The translations under genes were made by a program, and so were the position numbers. 64,000 nucleotides of DNA, from NCBI GenBank assembly GCA_039962225.1, contig JAMPKV010000006.1, positions 248,001 to 312,000 of the forward strand. Direction: 5' to 3'. The stretch comes from Microcoleus sp. AS-A8. GTDB lineage: Bacteria; Cyanobacteriota; Cyanobacteriia; Cyanobacteriales; Coleofasciculaceae. The notes beneath the pieces are model-generated. The model did not search any database. It worked only from the letters and a program-made list of their open reading frames with translations, and was not told the DNA's origin. This document shows positions 37,140 to 46,000 of this stretch, in pieces. The first letter of the stretch is position 1. The number at the start of each line of letters is the position of its first letter.

Positions 37140-37880
37140 ATGTTAGAAACACTCTCGACTCGACTTTACGAACTCGGACAATTCGCCGACAATCTTGTCT
37201 CCTCCCAACTTTTACACCTCACCGGGTTCAGTATCGGCATTATCTTTGTCGCAGGGTTGCTCACCAGCCTCACCCCTTGTATGCTTTCCATGCTACCCAT
37301 CACCCTTGGCTACATTGGGGGCTACGAAGCTAAAGGGCGTCTCCAAGCTGCCACCCAGTCCACTTGGTTTGCCCTAGGATTGGCAACGACATTGGCGGGG
37401 TTGGGCATTCTGGCGGCATCTGTAGGGCGAGTCTACGGTCAAGTCGGAGTAGGGTTACCGATTATTGTCAGCCTGATTGCGATTATCATGGGGCTGAACT
37501 TACTCGAAGTCTTGCCTTTGCAACTGCCTTCTTGGGGTGGGATGGATTGGATTTCTCAAGACTGGCCAGAGGGATTACGCTCTTATTTAATCGGTTTAAC
37601 CTTTGGTTTAGTCGCCTCCCCTTGCAGTACTCCTGTCTTAGCTACCTTGCTCGCTTGGATTGCCAAGACGCAAGACTTAGTTTTAGGAGGTGTCTTGCTC
37701 CTATCCTACGCGGCGGGATACGTTGCGCCGTTAATTTTGGCGGGTACCTTTACGGCTTCCATTAAAAAGTTATTGGAGTTGCGTCAGTGGTCGAGTTGGA
37801 TTACACCTGTTAGTGGTGCCTTACTTGTAGGGTTTGGCGTCTTTTCCTTACTGTCTCGAATTCCGGGCGGATTGTTATAA
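37140..37880 (+). CDS. ccdA: CcdA thiol-disulfide membrane transporter for cytochrome c maturation
   Basis: This thylakoid or plasma-membrane protein carries reducing power across the membrane to keep apocytochrome c haem-binding cysteines reduced. It has six hydrophobic segments. The two redox cysteines are in TSLTPCMLSMLPITLGYIGG and GLVASPCSTPVLATLLAW, exactly as in CcdA. ATG 37140 is preferred; an ATG at 37107 is in frame but adds a non-hydrophobic leader. The following ccs1 starts 3 bp after the stop, so the two are cotranscribed. Confidence 0.92.
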   Translation: MLETLSTRLYELGQFADNLVSSQLLHLTGFSIGIIFVAGLLTSLTPCMLSMLPITLGYIGGYEAKGRLQAATQSTWFALGLATTLAGLGILAASVGRVYGQVGVGLPIIVSLIAIIMGLNLLEVLPLQLPSWGGMDWISQDWPEGLRSYLIGLTFGLVASPCSTPVLATLLAWIAKTQDLVLGGVLLLSYAAGYVAPLILAGTFTASIKKLLELRQWSSWITPVSGALLVGFGVFSLLSRIPGGLL

Positions 37881-37883
37881 AAA

Positions 37884-39263
37884 ATGACTTTAAAAAATCC
37901 ATCATTACCTAATCTCTGGCGTCAGCTATTGTCAGTACTCGGCGACTTACGGCTGGCAATTGTGCTGCTGCTTGCGATCGCACTTTTTAGCATCAGTGGT
38001 ACTGTCATTGAACAGGGTCAATCCCTCGCCTTTTATCAATCCAATTACCCAGAAGACCCAGCTCTGTTTGGTTTCCTCTCCTGGAAAGTCCTCTTAACTC
38101 TGGGATTAGACCACGTTTATCGTACTTGGTGGTTTTTGTCAATCCTGATTTTATTTGGCAGTAGCCTCACCGCCTGTACCTTTACCCGTCAGTTTCCGGC
38201 ACTCAAAGCCGCCCGCCGCTGGACGTTTTACACTGAACCCCGCCAGTTCCAAAAACTCGCCCTCAGTGCCGAACTCGAAACCGGGAATCACAACTCTCTT
38301 ACCGCATTGCTAGAGAAGCGGCGTTATAAAGTCTTTCAAGAAGGCGATAGTCTCTACGCCCGTAAAGGAATCGTGGGACGCATTGGCCCTATCGTCGTCC
38401 ATGCCAGCATGTTGATGATCCTAGCCGGCTCGATTTGGGGGGCGCTCACGGGTTTCATGGCTCAGGAAATGGTTGCCAGTGGTAACACCTTCCAAATCAA
38501 AAATATTATCGATGCTGGCCCTTTAGCCACACCGAAAACCCTCAATGATTGGTCAGTCCGAGTGAATCGCTTCTGGATTGACTACACTCCCGAAGGGGGA
38601 ATTGACCAGTTTTATTCTGACCTATCCGTTGTCGATCAAGCCGGAAAGGACGTTGACCAGCAAACCATTTATGTCAACAAACCCCTGCGTTATCGCGGCG
38701 TGACGATTTACCAAACCGACTGGGGAATTGCGGCGGTTCGGGTACGGTTAAACAAAAGCCCCATTTTTCAAATCCCGATGGCACAGCTAGATACTCAGGG
38801 CAAAGGACGCCTCTGGGGTACTTGGATTCCCACCAAACCGGATATGAGTGAAGGGGCATCCGTACTCGCCAGAGATTTGCAGGGAACGTTATTGGTTTAC
38901 GATGCAGCCGGGAAGTTGGTGTCTACGGTGCGTCCAGGGATGGCGACCCAGGTGAATGGCGTTACCTTAAAAGTGGATGATGTGATCGGCAGCACGGGTT
39001 TACAGATTAAATCTGACCCAGGTATTCCCATGGTTTATACTGGCTTTGGCTTGCTGATGTTGGGGGTAATTATGAGCTATGTCTCTCACTCCCAGATTTG
39101 GGCGCTGCAAAAAGGTGACCATTTCTACATAGGCGGTAGAACTAACCGGGCACAAGTGGCCTTTGAACGGGAAGTAATTGAGATGCTAGACCAATTGAAT
39201 GGTCAGGTACCCTCACCAGAGGTTCCCACCGTAGTCGCAGACTCTTTGGTGAGCCAAAATTAA
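37884..39263 (+). CDS. ccs1: Ccs1/ResB (CcsB) cytochrome c biogenesis protein
   Basis: This 459-residue System II haem-delivery and ligation component works with CcsA, which is not in this window. The N-terminal [20 protein letters not shown] and the [20 protein letters not shown] stretch are characteristic of the family, as is [20 protein letters not shown] in the large lumenal domain. There are three hydrophobic segments near the N terminus and one near residue 395. It starts 3 bp after ccdA. Confidence 0.93.
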   Translation: MTLKNPSLPNLWRQLLSVLGDLRLAIVLLLAIALFSISGTVIEQGQSLAFYQSNYPEDPALFGFLSWKVLLTLGLDHVYRTWWFLSILILFGSSLTACTFTRQFPALKAARRWTFYTEPRQFQKLALSAELETGNHNSLTALLEKRRYKVFQEGDSLYARKGIVGRIGPIVVHASMLMILAGSIWGALTGFMAQEMVASGNTFQIKNIIDAGPLATPKTLNDWSVRVNRFWIDYTPEGGIDQFYSDLSVVDQAGKDVDQQTIYVNKPLRYRGVTIYQTDWGIAAVRVRLNKSPIFQIPMAQLDTQGKGRLWGTWIPTKPDMSEGASVLARDLQGTLLVYDAAGKLVSTVRPGMATQVNGVTLKVDDVIGSTGLQIKSDPGIPMVYTGFGLLMLGVIMSYVSHSQIWALQKGDHFYIGGRTNRAQVAFEREVIEMLDQLNGQVPSPEVPTVVADSLVSQN

Positions 39264-39293
39264 CCTAATCATGAATACTGGGGAGGGTTGCCG

Positions 39294-39599
39294 ATGAGTG
39301 GGAACGATGAAAACCCGTCCAAATTACCGATAAAAATTGCGATAGTTTGCCTCGCCTTGGCATTTTTTGCGTTGGGTGTTGCGGTGTCCTTTGCTGTACC
39401 GAATTTGAGGAAATCCTCTTCCTTTTCTCCAACAACACCTGTGGTTCCCTTTGCCCCTTCCCGAAATCAATCTTCACCCTCATCGCCCTCGGTAAGCAAG
39501 TCCAAGACAGTGTCCCCTTCTAAAACGCCAAATTCATCGCCATCGCCGTCTGCAACTTCAGAAAAGAAGGCGAATGAGTTGAACGAAGATCGGAACTAA
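39294..39599 (+). CDS. Small single-TM protein with Ser/Pro-rich tail
   Basis: A 101-residue protein with one hydrophobic segment (about 14-35, IAIVCLALAFFALGVAVSFA) and a Ser/Pro/Thr-rich low-complexity tail, probably exposed on the far side of the membrane. ATG 39294 has GGGAGGG 7 nt upstream (39280-39286). It follows ccs1 by 30 bp in the same direction and could be in the same operon, but no role in cytochrome maturation is known. Confidence 0.75.
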   Translation: MSGNDENPSKLPIKIAIVCLALAFFALGVAVSFAVPNLRKSSSFSPTTPVVPFAPSRNQSSPSSPSVSKSKTVSPSKTPNSSPSPSATSEKKANELNEDRN

Positions 39600-39716
39600 C
39601 CCACAGGCGTGGCAAACTGTGCTGCAATGTTTGAGTATTGCAGGAGAATCTATTGAGGGAAATTCTTGTGAAAATCGGCAGAAAGCAATCTTATCCTGCC
39701 GCTATCATGGTACAAC

Positions 39717-40151
39717 TCAACTCGAAGATACCTGTTTTTTGTGCCGCACTTCGATCACCGTGTGAACGTTCCCCCGTGGTGAGAAATCACCTTTAACTGC
39801 GACTTCTAAGGGGTCACAAGCCTCGACAAAATCATCCAGAATTTGATTAACGCTTTCTTCGTGAGAAATGTAGCGATCGCGGTAGCTATTAATATACAGT
39901 TTCAGTGCCTTCAACTCCACCACCCGTTCATCCGGCACATAGGTGATGTGAATAGTGGCAAAGTCGGGGTAGCCAGAGAATGGGCACTTACAGGTAAACT
40001 CCGGCAAAGTAATGTTGATATCATAGCGACGCCCGACACGCGGATTGGGGAACGTAATCAGCTTTCCCTCCGCAATCTCGCGTTCACCGTATTTCATCTC
40101 TGGCGTCTGTACATCCGACGAGAGTTGTTCTTGGGTTAGAGATTGATTCAT
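39717..40151 (-). CDS. queF: QueF, NADPH-dependent preQ0 reductase
   Basis: This 144-residue cytosolic enzyme reduces 7-cyano-7-deazaguanine to preQ1 in queuosine synthesis. The active site is in FTCKCPFSGYPDF: Cys56 (nucleophile forming the thioimide) and Asp63. The conserved ELKALKLYINSYRDRYISHE follows. Length fits the single-domain form. The gene lies 13 bp after the Cys-rich gene on the same strand, so the two are probably one operon. Confidence 0.95.
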   Translation of the reverse strand: MNQSLTQEQLSSDVQTPEMKYGEREIAEGKLITFPNPRVGRRYDINITLPEFTCKCPFSGYPDFATIHITYVPDERVVELKALKLYINSYRDRYISHEESVNQILDDFVEACDPLEVAVKGDFSPRGNVHTVIEVRHKKQVSSS

Positions 40152-40164
40152 GGCGAGTTTTTAA

Positions 40165-40545
40165 TTACTGATACGATTCCCAGTCAGGGCAATTCTCTGT
40201 CTCCCAACCATAGGGGTGCATGGCGCAGACGAACAAATTACCCCCATAGACTTGTCCGTGGTAATGATGACAACCGACGCAGGCCGGGTTTGTCTCTACT
40301 GTTGGTTCTACAGGATAACTATAATATGTCTGCTCCGTTTCACCGACCATCTCTTCGAGATCCGCAAAAATCTCGCTGATCGGCCCGAACATGTCCTGCA
40401 AACATTGGTCAATATCTATCCCAACTGTATTTTGCACGTCGTTGGCAACGATTTCAACCATATCAGTGACCCCTTGGAAAAATTCATCGACCATAACAGT
40501 CACTGATTCTAGGATCTCAAATATATCTTTGGGCCACTCTTCCAT
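40165..40545 (-). CDS. Conserved hypothetical protein with Cys/His-rich C terminus
   Basis: A 126-residue protein in two parts. An acidic helical N-terminal half (1-75, for example DEFFQGVTDMVEIV) is followed by a tail with CVGCHHYHG, CAMHPYGWETENC. The spacing of Cys and His suggests a bound metal, perhaps an iron-sulfur or zinc site. The ATG at 40545 fits. It precedes queF by 13 bp. The function is unknown; a link to queuosine is inferred from position only. Confidence 0.65.
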   Translation of the reverse strand: MEEWPKDIFEILESVTVMVDEFFQGVTDMVEIVANDVQNTVGIDIDQCLQDMFGPISEIFADLEEMVGETEQTYYSYPVEPTVETNPACVGCHHYHGQVYGGNLFVCAMHPYGWETENCPDWESYQ

Positions 40546-40824
40546 GTTGGAAATTCACTCAACGACCATGTTTAGAATTGGAGGATAATGCACACCAGGT
40601 TTACTGAACAGCCATCATAGCCTGCATTCGTGGCGAGCTGCGAGCAACCCGTTCCCCTTAGGGTAGGACATGTGCTTCGCGAACACGCTTTTTAAGGCCT
40701 TGTACATGACACAGGAGTTTCATCCTATCTGACGCTATTGCTGGCTCAACCTTGCAGACAGTTGAGGACATCAATCCTCCATCTCCCATGCTAGTCCACA
40801 CGGTTAGCAACTATCTTTAAATTT

Positions 40825-41226
40825 TTAGGATTCACGCTTTAACCGACGGAGTTCGTCTTGCATCGCTTGCACCTGTTGTCGCAGCGTGTCAACATTATCT
40901 TCATCAGTAGTATGCCCTGACGCTTCATCCTCAGAGATAATTTCTATCTGACGCGGTTCAGGGGTGGGGGTATTAACCCGATCAACACTGTTAACATTAG
41001 TGGAAGATTGAACTTGTTGCTGTTGTTGTGCCTGTCGCACCAACTCGTCAACCAGCTTACGAGCCTCTTCCGTCGTCATTTCTCCCTTAGCCACCAGTTC
41101 ATCAGCTAGTTTTTGAGCCTGAACGCGTAGCTTACCGAACCTTGAGCCTGCTTCTTCACCCGCCGCCGTCACAGCTCCAACGCCTAGATAGAATGCTTTT
41201 TGTACAATATCTCCAAAACGATTCAC
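40825..41226 (-). CDS. Phasin-like helical protein
   Basis: A 133-residue protein with an N-terminal amphipathic helix (DIVQKAFYLGVGAVTAAGEE), a helical region KLADELVAKGEMTTEEARKL typical of phasin-family (PHA-granule-associated) proteins, a Gln-rich linker, a disordered middle and a short C-terminal coiled coil. GTG start at 41226. Phasin function (polyhydroxyalkanoate granules) is not shown by the context: no pha genes are in the window. Confidence 0.65.
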   Translation of the reverse strand: MNRFGDIVQKAFYLGVGAVTAAGEEAGSRFGKLRVQAQKLADELVAKGEMTTEEARKLVDELVRQAQQQQQVQSSTNVNSVDRVNTPTPEPRQIEIISEDEASGHTTDEDNVDTLRQQVQAMQDELRRLKRES

Positions 41227-41826
41227 TATAACTAATTCTCCAAAATATTACGTTAGTATCCTCTGTTTCTAGGATAGGAGCGATGATTGGAAACTGCCCA
41301 CTTCACTTGAGAGCGATTTTCGACAGATCGAGTAAAAATTTCAATAAAAGTTCTTCCTGTGAACCCTCCCCACTTGACCGCAAACAGTACAAGTGGAGCT
41401 TCGGCTCTACAATAACACTACTTCCACTGCCATCGTAAGCATATTTACTCCTCTACTGAGGTGTTATCACATAACGGGACTTGTATCCCATTATTTTTGG
41501 TCAAATCTGATATTCCTAGGATGGCGTGGTGATAAATCTTTAACGCCTAAACCGATACTTCAAGATTGTAGGGACATGGGCATTCTGTGTCCCTACACCT
41601 TTTTGGGCGCTTAGCAATGCTTTATAGCTTTTTAGTTATCACATTATTTAGTTTTAAGAATTAATTATTATCACAAAAATCAACAATTAGCAAGAGTTTA
41701 ATCAGCATAAGATTCTTTATACTATGGGACATAAAATAAGATATTAAAGAACATGGCTTACTGCGGAAATCCCTGTGTTATGGGTGTATCTAAGTTCAAA
41801 AATATCTGAATTCAAATCAGTAAACG
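41227..41826. other. Gene-free region with a palindrome
   Basis: About 600 bp with no supportable gene. A 73-codon forward frame at 41393 has no ribosome site or recognisable domain. Holds the palindrome at 41567. Confidence 0.45.
41567..41597. repeat. Palindrome TGTAGGGACA...TGTCCCTACA upstream of the peptidase-like gene
   Basis: A perfect 10-bp stem with an 11-nt loop. A related palindrome follows the next gene at 42944. A CCTTTTTGGG run downstream gives it a terminator-like look on the plus strand. Confidence 0.75.
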
Positions 41827-42918
41827 ATGGCTGAAAATTTTACAGGGAGAATTCTTTTTGCCAATGGTTTTCCAGCTCAAAACGTTCTTGTTCGCGTTTT
41901 CGATCAGGATGAACCAGGAAAAGGAGATGATGATCTAACCGTTAACCCAGGCCGTTCCGATACCGAAGGTAAATTTACCGTTTATTTTGAACCCTCTCGC
42001 TACCTTGATTACCACATAGTAAGGACAAAAGAACCCATTAACCTTCCTTGGGACTTGACACTGACTACGCGCACACGACGCATCGCTGATATTACGGATA
42101 TCTATCTACCATATTTAGAATTTCGCTACACCTTTAACGGTCGGCGTTGCGTTCATACGGCCTTTATGGGGCCATTTCAAACCGAGTTCCGGTTACCAGA
42201 AATCCCTGCGTTTGACTTTAAACCCTCTATGCATGGGTTCCAGTTCATCAACAACTTTTCTGGCTATCCACTCCCTTTTTCTATTCCTAATTTGCCAGAG
42301 CTGTCATCGGTTGGTAAAGCCTATGGACTGTGTGGAGGAATGTCTTGTGCGGTGTATGACTTTCTGCTGAGTGATCGGCGTATTCCTGCGGATACCACCG
42401 CACCAGCTCAAGGCTCACCCTTACATCGATATCTCTATCGACGGCAAGTTGATACGTTTGGGGCATTAGGTGAGTATATTACGAAGTTCGCTCAATGGAT
42501 GGTGTTACCCGACGATACAATTCTTGGCGTTTATAAGCGAACCTATGATGAATTTGAGGAAATTCATGCCAAGTTAGATGATAGGAATGCGGTTGTATTG
42601 GGACTGGTTTATATGAGTGGTCTTGATAGCTTGAAAATTTGGAACAATCATCAAGTTTTAGCCTATAGTTACTCAGACGTTTCAGCAACCACCATCGATA
42701 TTAATATCTACGACCCGAATTACCCTCAAAGAGATGATGTGAGTATTCGGATGGAAAGAGTACCCGTTGGCACTACTCTGATTCCTGGTGTTCCTCCGCG
42801 TAAAAGAACTGTTTTGGGTTTTAAATGTTGCCAAAAAATAGGTGACCGTGAAAAGAATGTACGCGGTTTTTTTGCGATGCCTTATGTACCCGTCGTGCCT
42901 CCAACTGGACTTTACTAG
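41827..42918 (+). CDS. Transthyretin-like plus papain-like cysteine peptidase candidate
   Basis: The 363-residue protein has two parts. Residues 1-75 form a carboxypeptidase-regulatory/transthyretin-like beta-sandwich (GRILFANGFPAQNVLVRVFD, with DxEGKFTVYF). From about 155 follows a domain that looks like a papain-fold peptidase: Cys169 in YGLCGGMSCAVYDFL, His275 in NNHQVLAYSY, and Asp296/Asn298 in IYDPNYP. The order Cys-His-Asp/Asn and the GLCGGMS sequence fit a catalytic triad. No signal peptide is seen. The nature of the substrate is unknown. ATG at 41827. Confidence 0.6.
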   Translation: MAENFTGRILFANGFPAQNVLVRVFDQDEPGKGDDDLTVNPGRSDTEGKFTVYFEPSRYLDYHIVRTKEPINLPWDLTLTTRTRRIADITDIYLPYLEFRYTFNGRRCVHTAFMGPFQTEFRLPEIPAFDFKPSMHGFQFINNFSGYPLPFSIPNLPELSSVGKAYGLCGGMSCAVYDFLLSDRRIPADTTAPAQGSPLHRYLYRRQVDTFGALGEYITKFAQWMVLPDDTILGVYKRTYDEFEEIHAKLDDRNAVVLGLVYMSGLDSLKIWNNHQVLAYSYSDVSATTIDINIYDPNYPQRDDVSIRMERVPVGTTLIPGVPPRKRTVLGFKCCQKIGDREKNVRGFFAMPYVPVVPPTGLY

Positions 42919-42943
42919 ACCTCTTGCTGCTATACAAACAGAA

Positions 42944-42971
42944 TAGGGACACGTTGATTAGCGTGTCCCTA
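42944..42971. repeat. Palindrome TAGGGACACG...CGTGTCCCTA after the peptidase-like gene
   Basis: A perfect 10-bp stem with an 8-nt loop. It has the same AGGGACA/TGTCCCT core as the palindrome at 41567, so the gene is bracketed by related palindromes. Confidence 0.75.
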
Positions 42972-43018
42972 CAAGTAACTGTGTTGCAACTCAATTGAAA
43001 ACTGCTAGAGTTAATGGC

Positions 43019-46000
43019 TTACCATTGGAGGTTAGCAATCTCGTCCTCGTCCCCCCAGAGATCTCCTTGGGGATCGGGTAAATTCTCAAGATAGGAGATC
43101 GAAGCCTTTAGTTCTTCCTGGAGCTGTACGATCGCTGTTGCTAATGGCTCAAGGTTTTGCGCTTTCGCGTCGTCCCAAGGGTCAACACTTGAGGCAGCCG
43201 CTCCATTCTTCAGAGAATTCAAGGCTTTTAGCTCACTATCAAGGTTTGCCATAGCTTGCTCTACCCCATCGAGATCAAACGGTAGGGGAGCTGGTAAATT
43301 CTCTAGACACAAGCTCATAGCGTCCACTTGAAAATTGAAGTCTTCGACTGCTTCTTCGTCCCCATTCAGGTCAACCTCGCCAAACTGAGCGATCGCGCCT
43401 TCCAACTGCTCAATTGCTTCGGTTTCCGGTCGAGCCTTGAACTGTTGACACAGCACATCCATTTGACCCTGAGTATCTGCGATCGCTTGTTTTAGCTCAC
43501 TGACATTAACATCTGAAGCAGTCTTTAACTGACCAAGATGCAAGGCAACAGCAACTAACTGCTCTGTGAGCTGATTAATTGTAGTTTCTATGTGCTTAAT
43601 GGCTTGTGTCTCAGGTCGATCTTGAAACCGTTGAATCAGCTCACCTAACGGCCCTGAAATACTTGTAGTAGCTACTTCTTGCCCAATGGGTTTAACCTTT
43701 TCAGGAACGGGTAGAGGTACCTCATCAAACACTGTCGTCAGAGGCAGCTCATCAAAAGGTGACGCGATGATATCCTGTTGACCCAGAATATTTCGGCTAG
43801 CAACCTCTTCCTCAGGGGGTTGAACGGTTTGTGGAGTCGATAGATGATCCACACGTTGTTTTAGGGCGTCTAACTGCACACTGAGTTCTAAGATCGCCTC
43901 TTCAAATCCCGTGATGTCAACGGATTGAGATGCTGAGGTGCTATCAACAGGCTGTGCTAAAGTTTCGACGTACTCCGCCAGTTGTGCGATCGCGCTTTCC
44001 AACTGCTCAATGGCTTGAGCCTCAGGTCGCTCATTGAACTGTTGGTTCAAGCTATCAAGTTGACCTTGGATGGTAGTGATCGCTTGAGCGGTGGGAATAT
44101 TCTCCAGATACAGTGTGACAGTTTCTAACTGTTCAGACAGTTGTGCGATCGCCGCTTGTGATTGTTCAATCTCTTGAGCTTCAGGTCGAGCATTGAACTG
44201 TTGGTTCAAGCTATCGAGTTGACCTTGGATTGTACTAATCGCTTGCTCCACTCCCGTCAGGTCAACTGGGGGAGCGGTCGGAGTATTCTCCAGACGCAGT
44301 GTGACAGTTTCTAACTGTTCAGACAGTTGTGTGATCGCCGCTTGTGATTGTTCAATCTCTTGAGCCTCAGGTCGAGCATTGAACTGTTGGTTCAAGCTAT
44401 CGAGTTGACCTTGGATTGTAGAGATTGCTTGCTCCACTCCAGTCAGGTCAACCGCGGGAGCGGTCGGAGTATTCTCCAGACGCAGTGTGACAGTTTCTAA
44501 CTGTTCAGAGAGTCGTGCGATCGCCGCTTGTGATTGTTCAAGCGCTTGAGCCTCAGGCCGAGCATTGAACTGTTGGTTCAAGCTATCGAGTTGACCTTGG
44601 ATTGTAGAGATTGCTTGCTCCACTCCAGTCAGGTCAACCGCTTGAGGTGCGGAGGTACTATCAACAGGCTGTGCTAAAGTTTCGACGTACTCCGCCAGTT
44701 GTGCGATCGCGCTTTCCAACTGCTCAATGGCTTGAGCTTCAGGTCGCTCATTGAACTGTTGGTTCAAGCTATCAAGTTGACCTTGAATTGTAGTGATCGC
44801 TTGAGCGGTGGGAATATTCTCCAGATACAGTGTGACAGTTTCTAACTGTTCAGACAGTTGTGCGATCGCCGCTTGTGATTGTTCAATCTCTTGAGCCTCA
44901 GGTCGAGCATTGAATTGTTGGTTCAAGCTATCGAGTTGACCTTGGATTGTACTAATCGCTTGCTCCACTCCCGTCAGGTCAACCGCTTGAGGCACGGAGG
45001 TACTATCAACACGCTGTGCTAAAGTTTCGACGTACTCCGCCAGTTGTGCGATCGCCGCTTGTGATTGTTCAAGTGCTTGAGCCTCAGGTCGAGCATTAAA
45101 CTGTTGGTTCAAGCTTTCTAGTTGACCTTGGAGCGTGGTAATCGTTTGTTCCACTCCAGTCAGGTCAACCGCGGGAGCGGTCGGAATATTCTCCAGACGC
45201 AGTGTGACAGTTTCTAACTGTTCAGACAGTTGTGCGATCGCCGATTGTGATTGCTCAATCGCTTGAGCCTCAGGCCGAGCATTGAACTGTTGGTTCAAGC
45301 TATCGAGTTGACCTTGGAGGGTGGTAATCGCTTGTTCCACTCCAGTCAGGTCAACCGTTTGTGGCGTCGAGCTATTAACCAAACGCAGTGTTAACAACTG
45401 CTCTGTCAGCCTTGCGATTGCGGTTTCTGATTGCTCAATTGCTTGGAGTTCAGGTCGAGTGTTGAACTGCTGCTGTAAGTCCTCTAACTGCCCTTGGATG
45501 TTTGCGATCGCCTGTTCTACACCACTTAGGTCAACGGCTTGGGGTGTCGAGGAATGATCTAGGAGGAGTGTGAGCGCTCTTAGCTGACCCTGGATTGTAG
45601 CGATCTCCTGTTCTACTGCACTCAGGTCAGGTTCCGATGCCGTTGGGAGATGATCTAAACGTTGTGTGACAGTCTCTAGTTGCTCACTCAGCTGTGCGAT
45701 CGCAGTTTGTGATTCCTCAATGGCTTGAGTTTCAGGTCGAGTGTTGAACTGTTGGTTGAGGCCATCTAGCTGACGATTGATGTCTAAAATCGCCCATTCT
45801 AGACCACTGATGTCAGCCGGTTGGAGGGTTGGGGCTTGATCTAGACGCTGTGTAATCGCTTCTAGCTGCTCACTCAGCTGTGCGATCGCATTTTGTGATT
45901 GCTCTAACCCTTGAACTTCCGGTCGGGTGTTGAACTGCTGGTTGATGGCCTCCAATTGAGTCTGGAATTCGCCGATCACCTGTTCCATGCCACCCAGGTC

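Noticed and set aside
40546-40824. preQ1 riboswitch upstream of the Cys-rich gene and queF
   Set aside because: No preQ1-type pseudoknot sequence could be found by eye in the leader.
41393-41614. 73-codon forward frame in the gap before the peptidase-like gene
   Set aside because: Runs into the palindrome at 41567, lacks a ribosome site and recognisable sequence.
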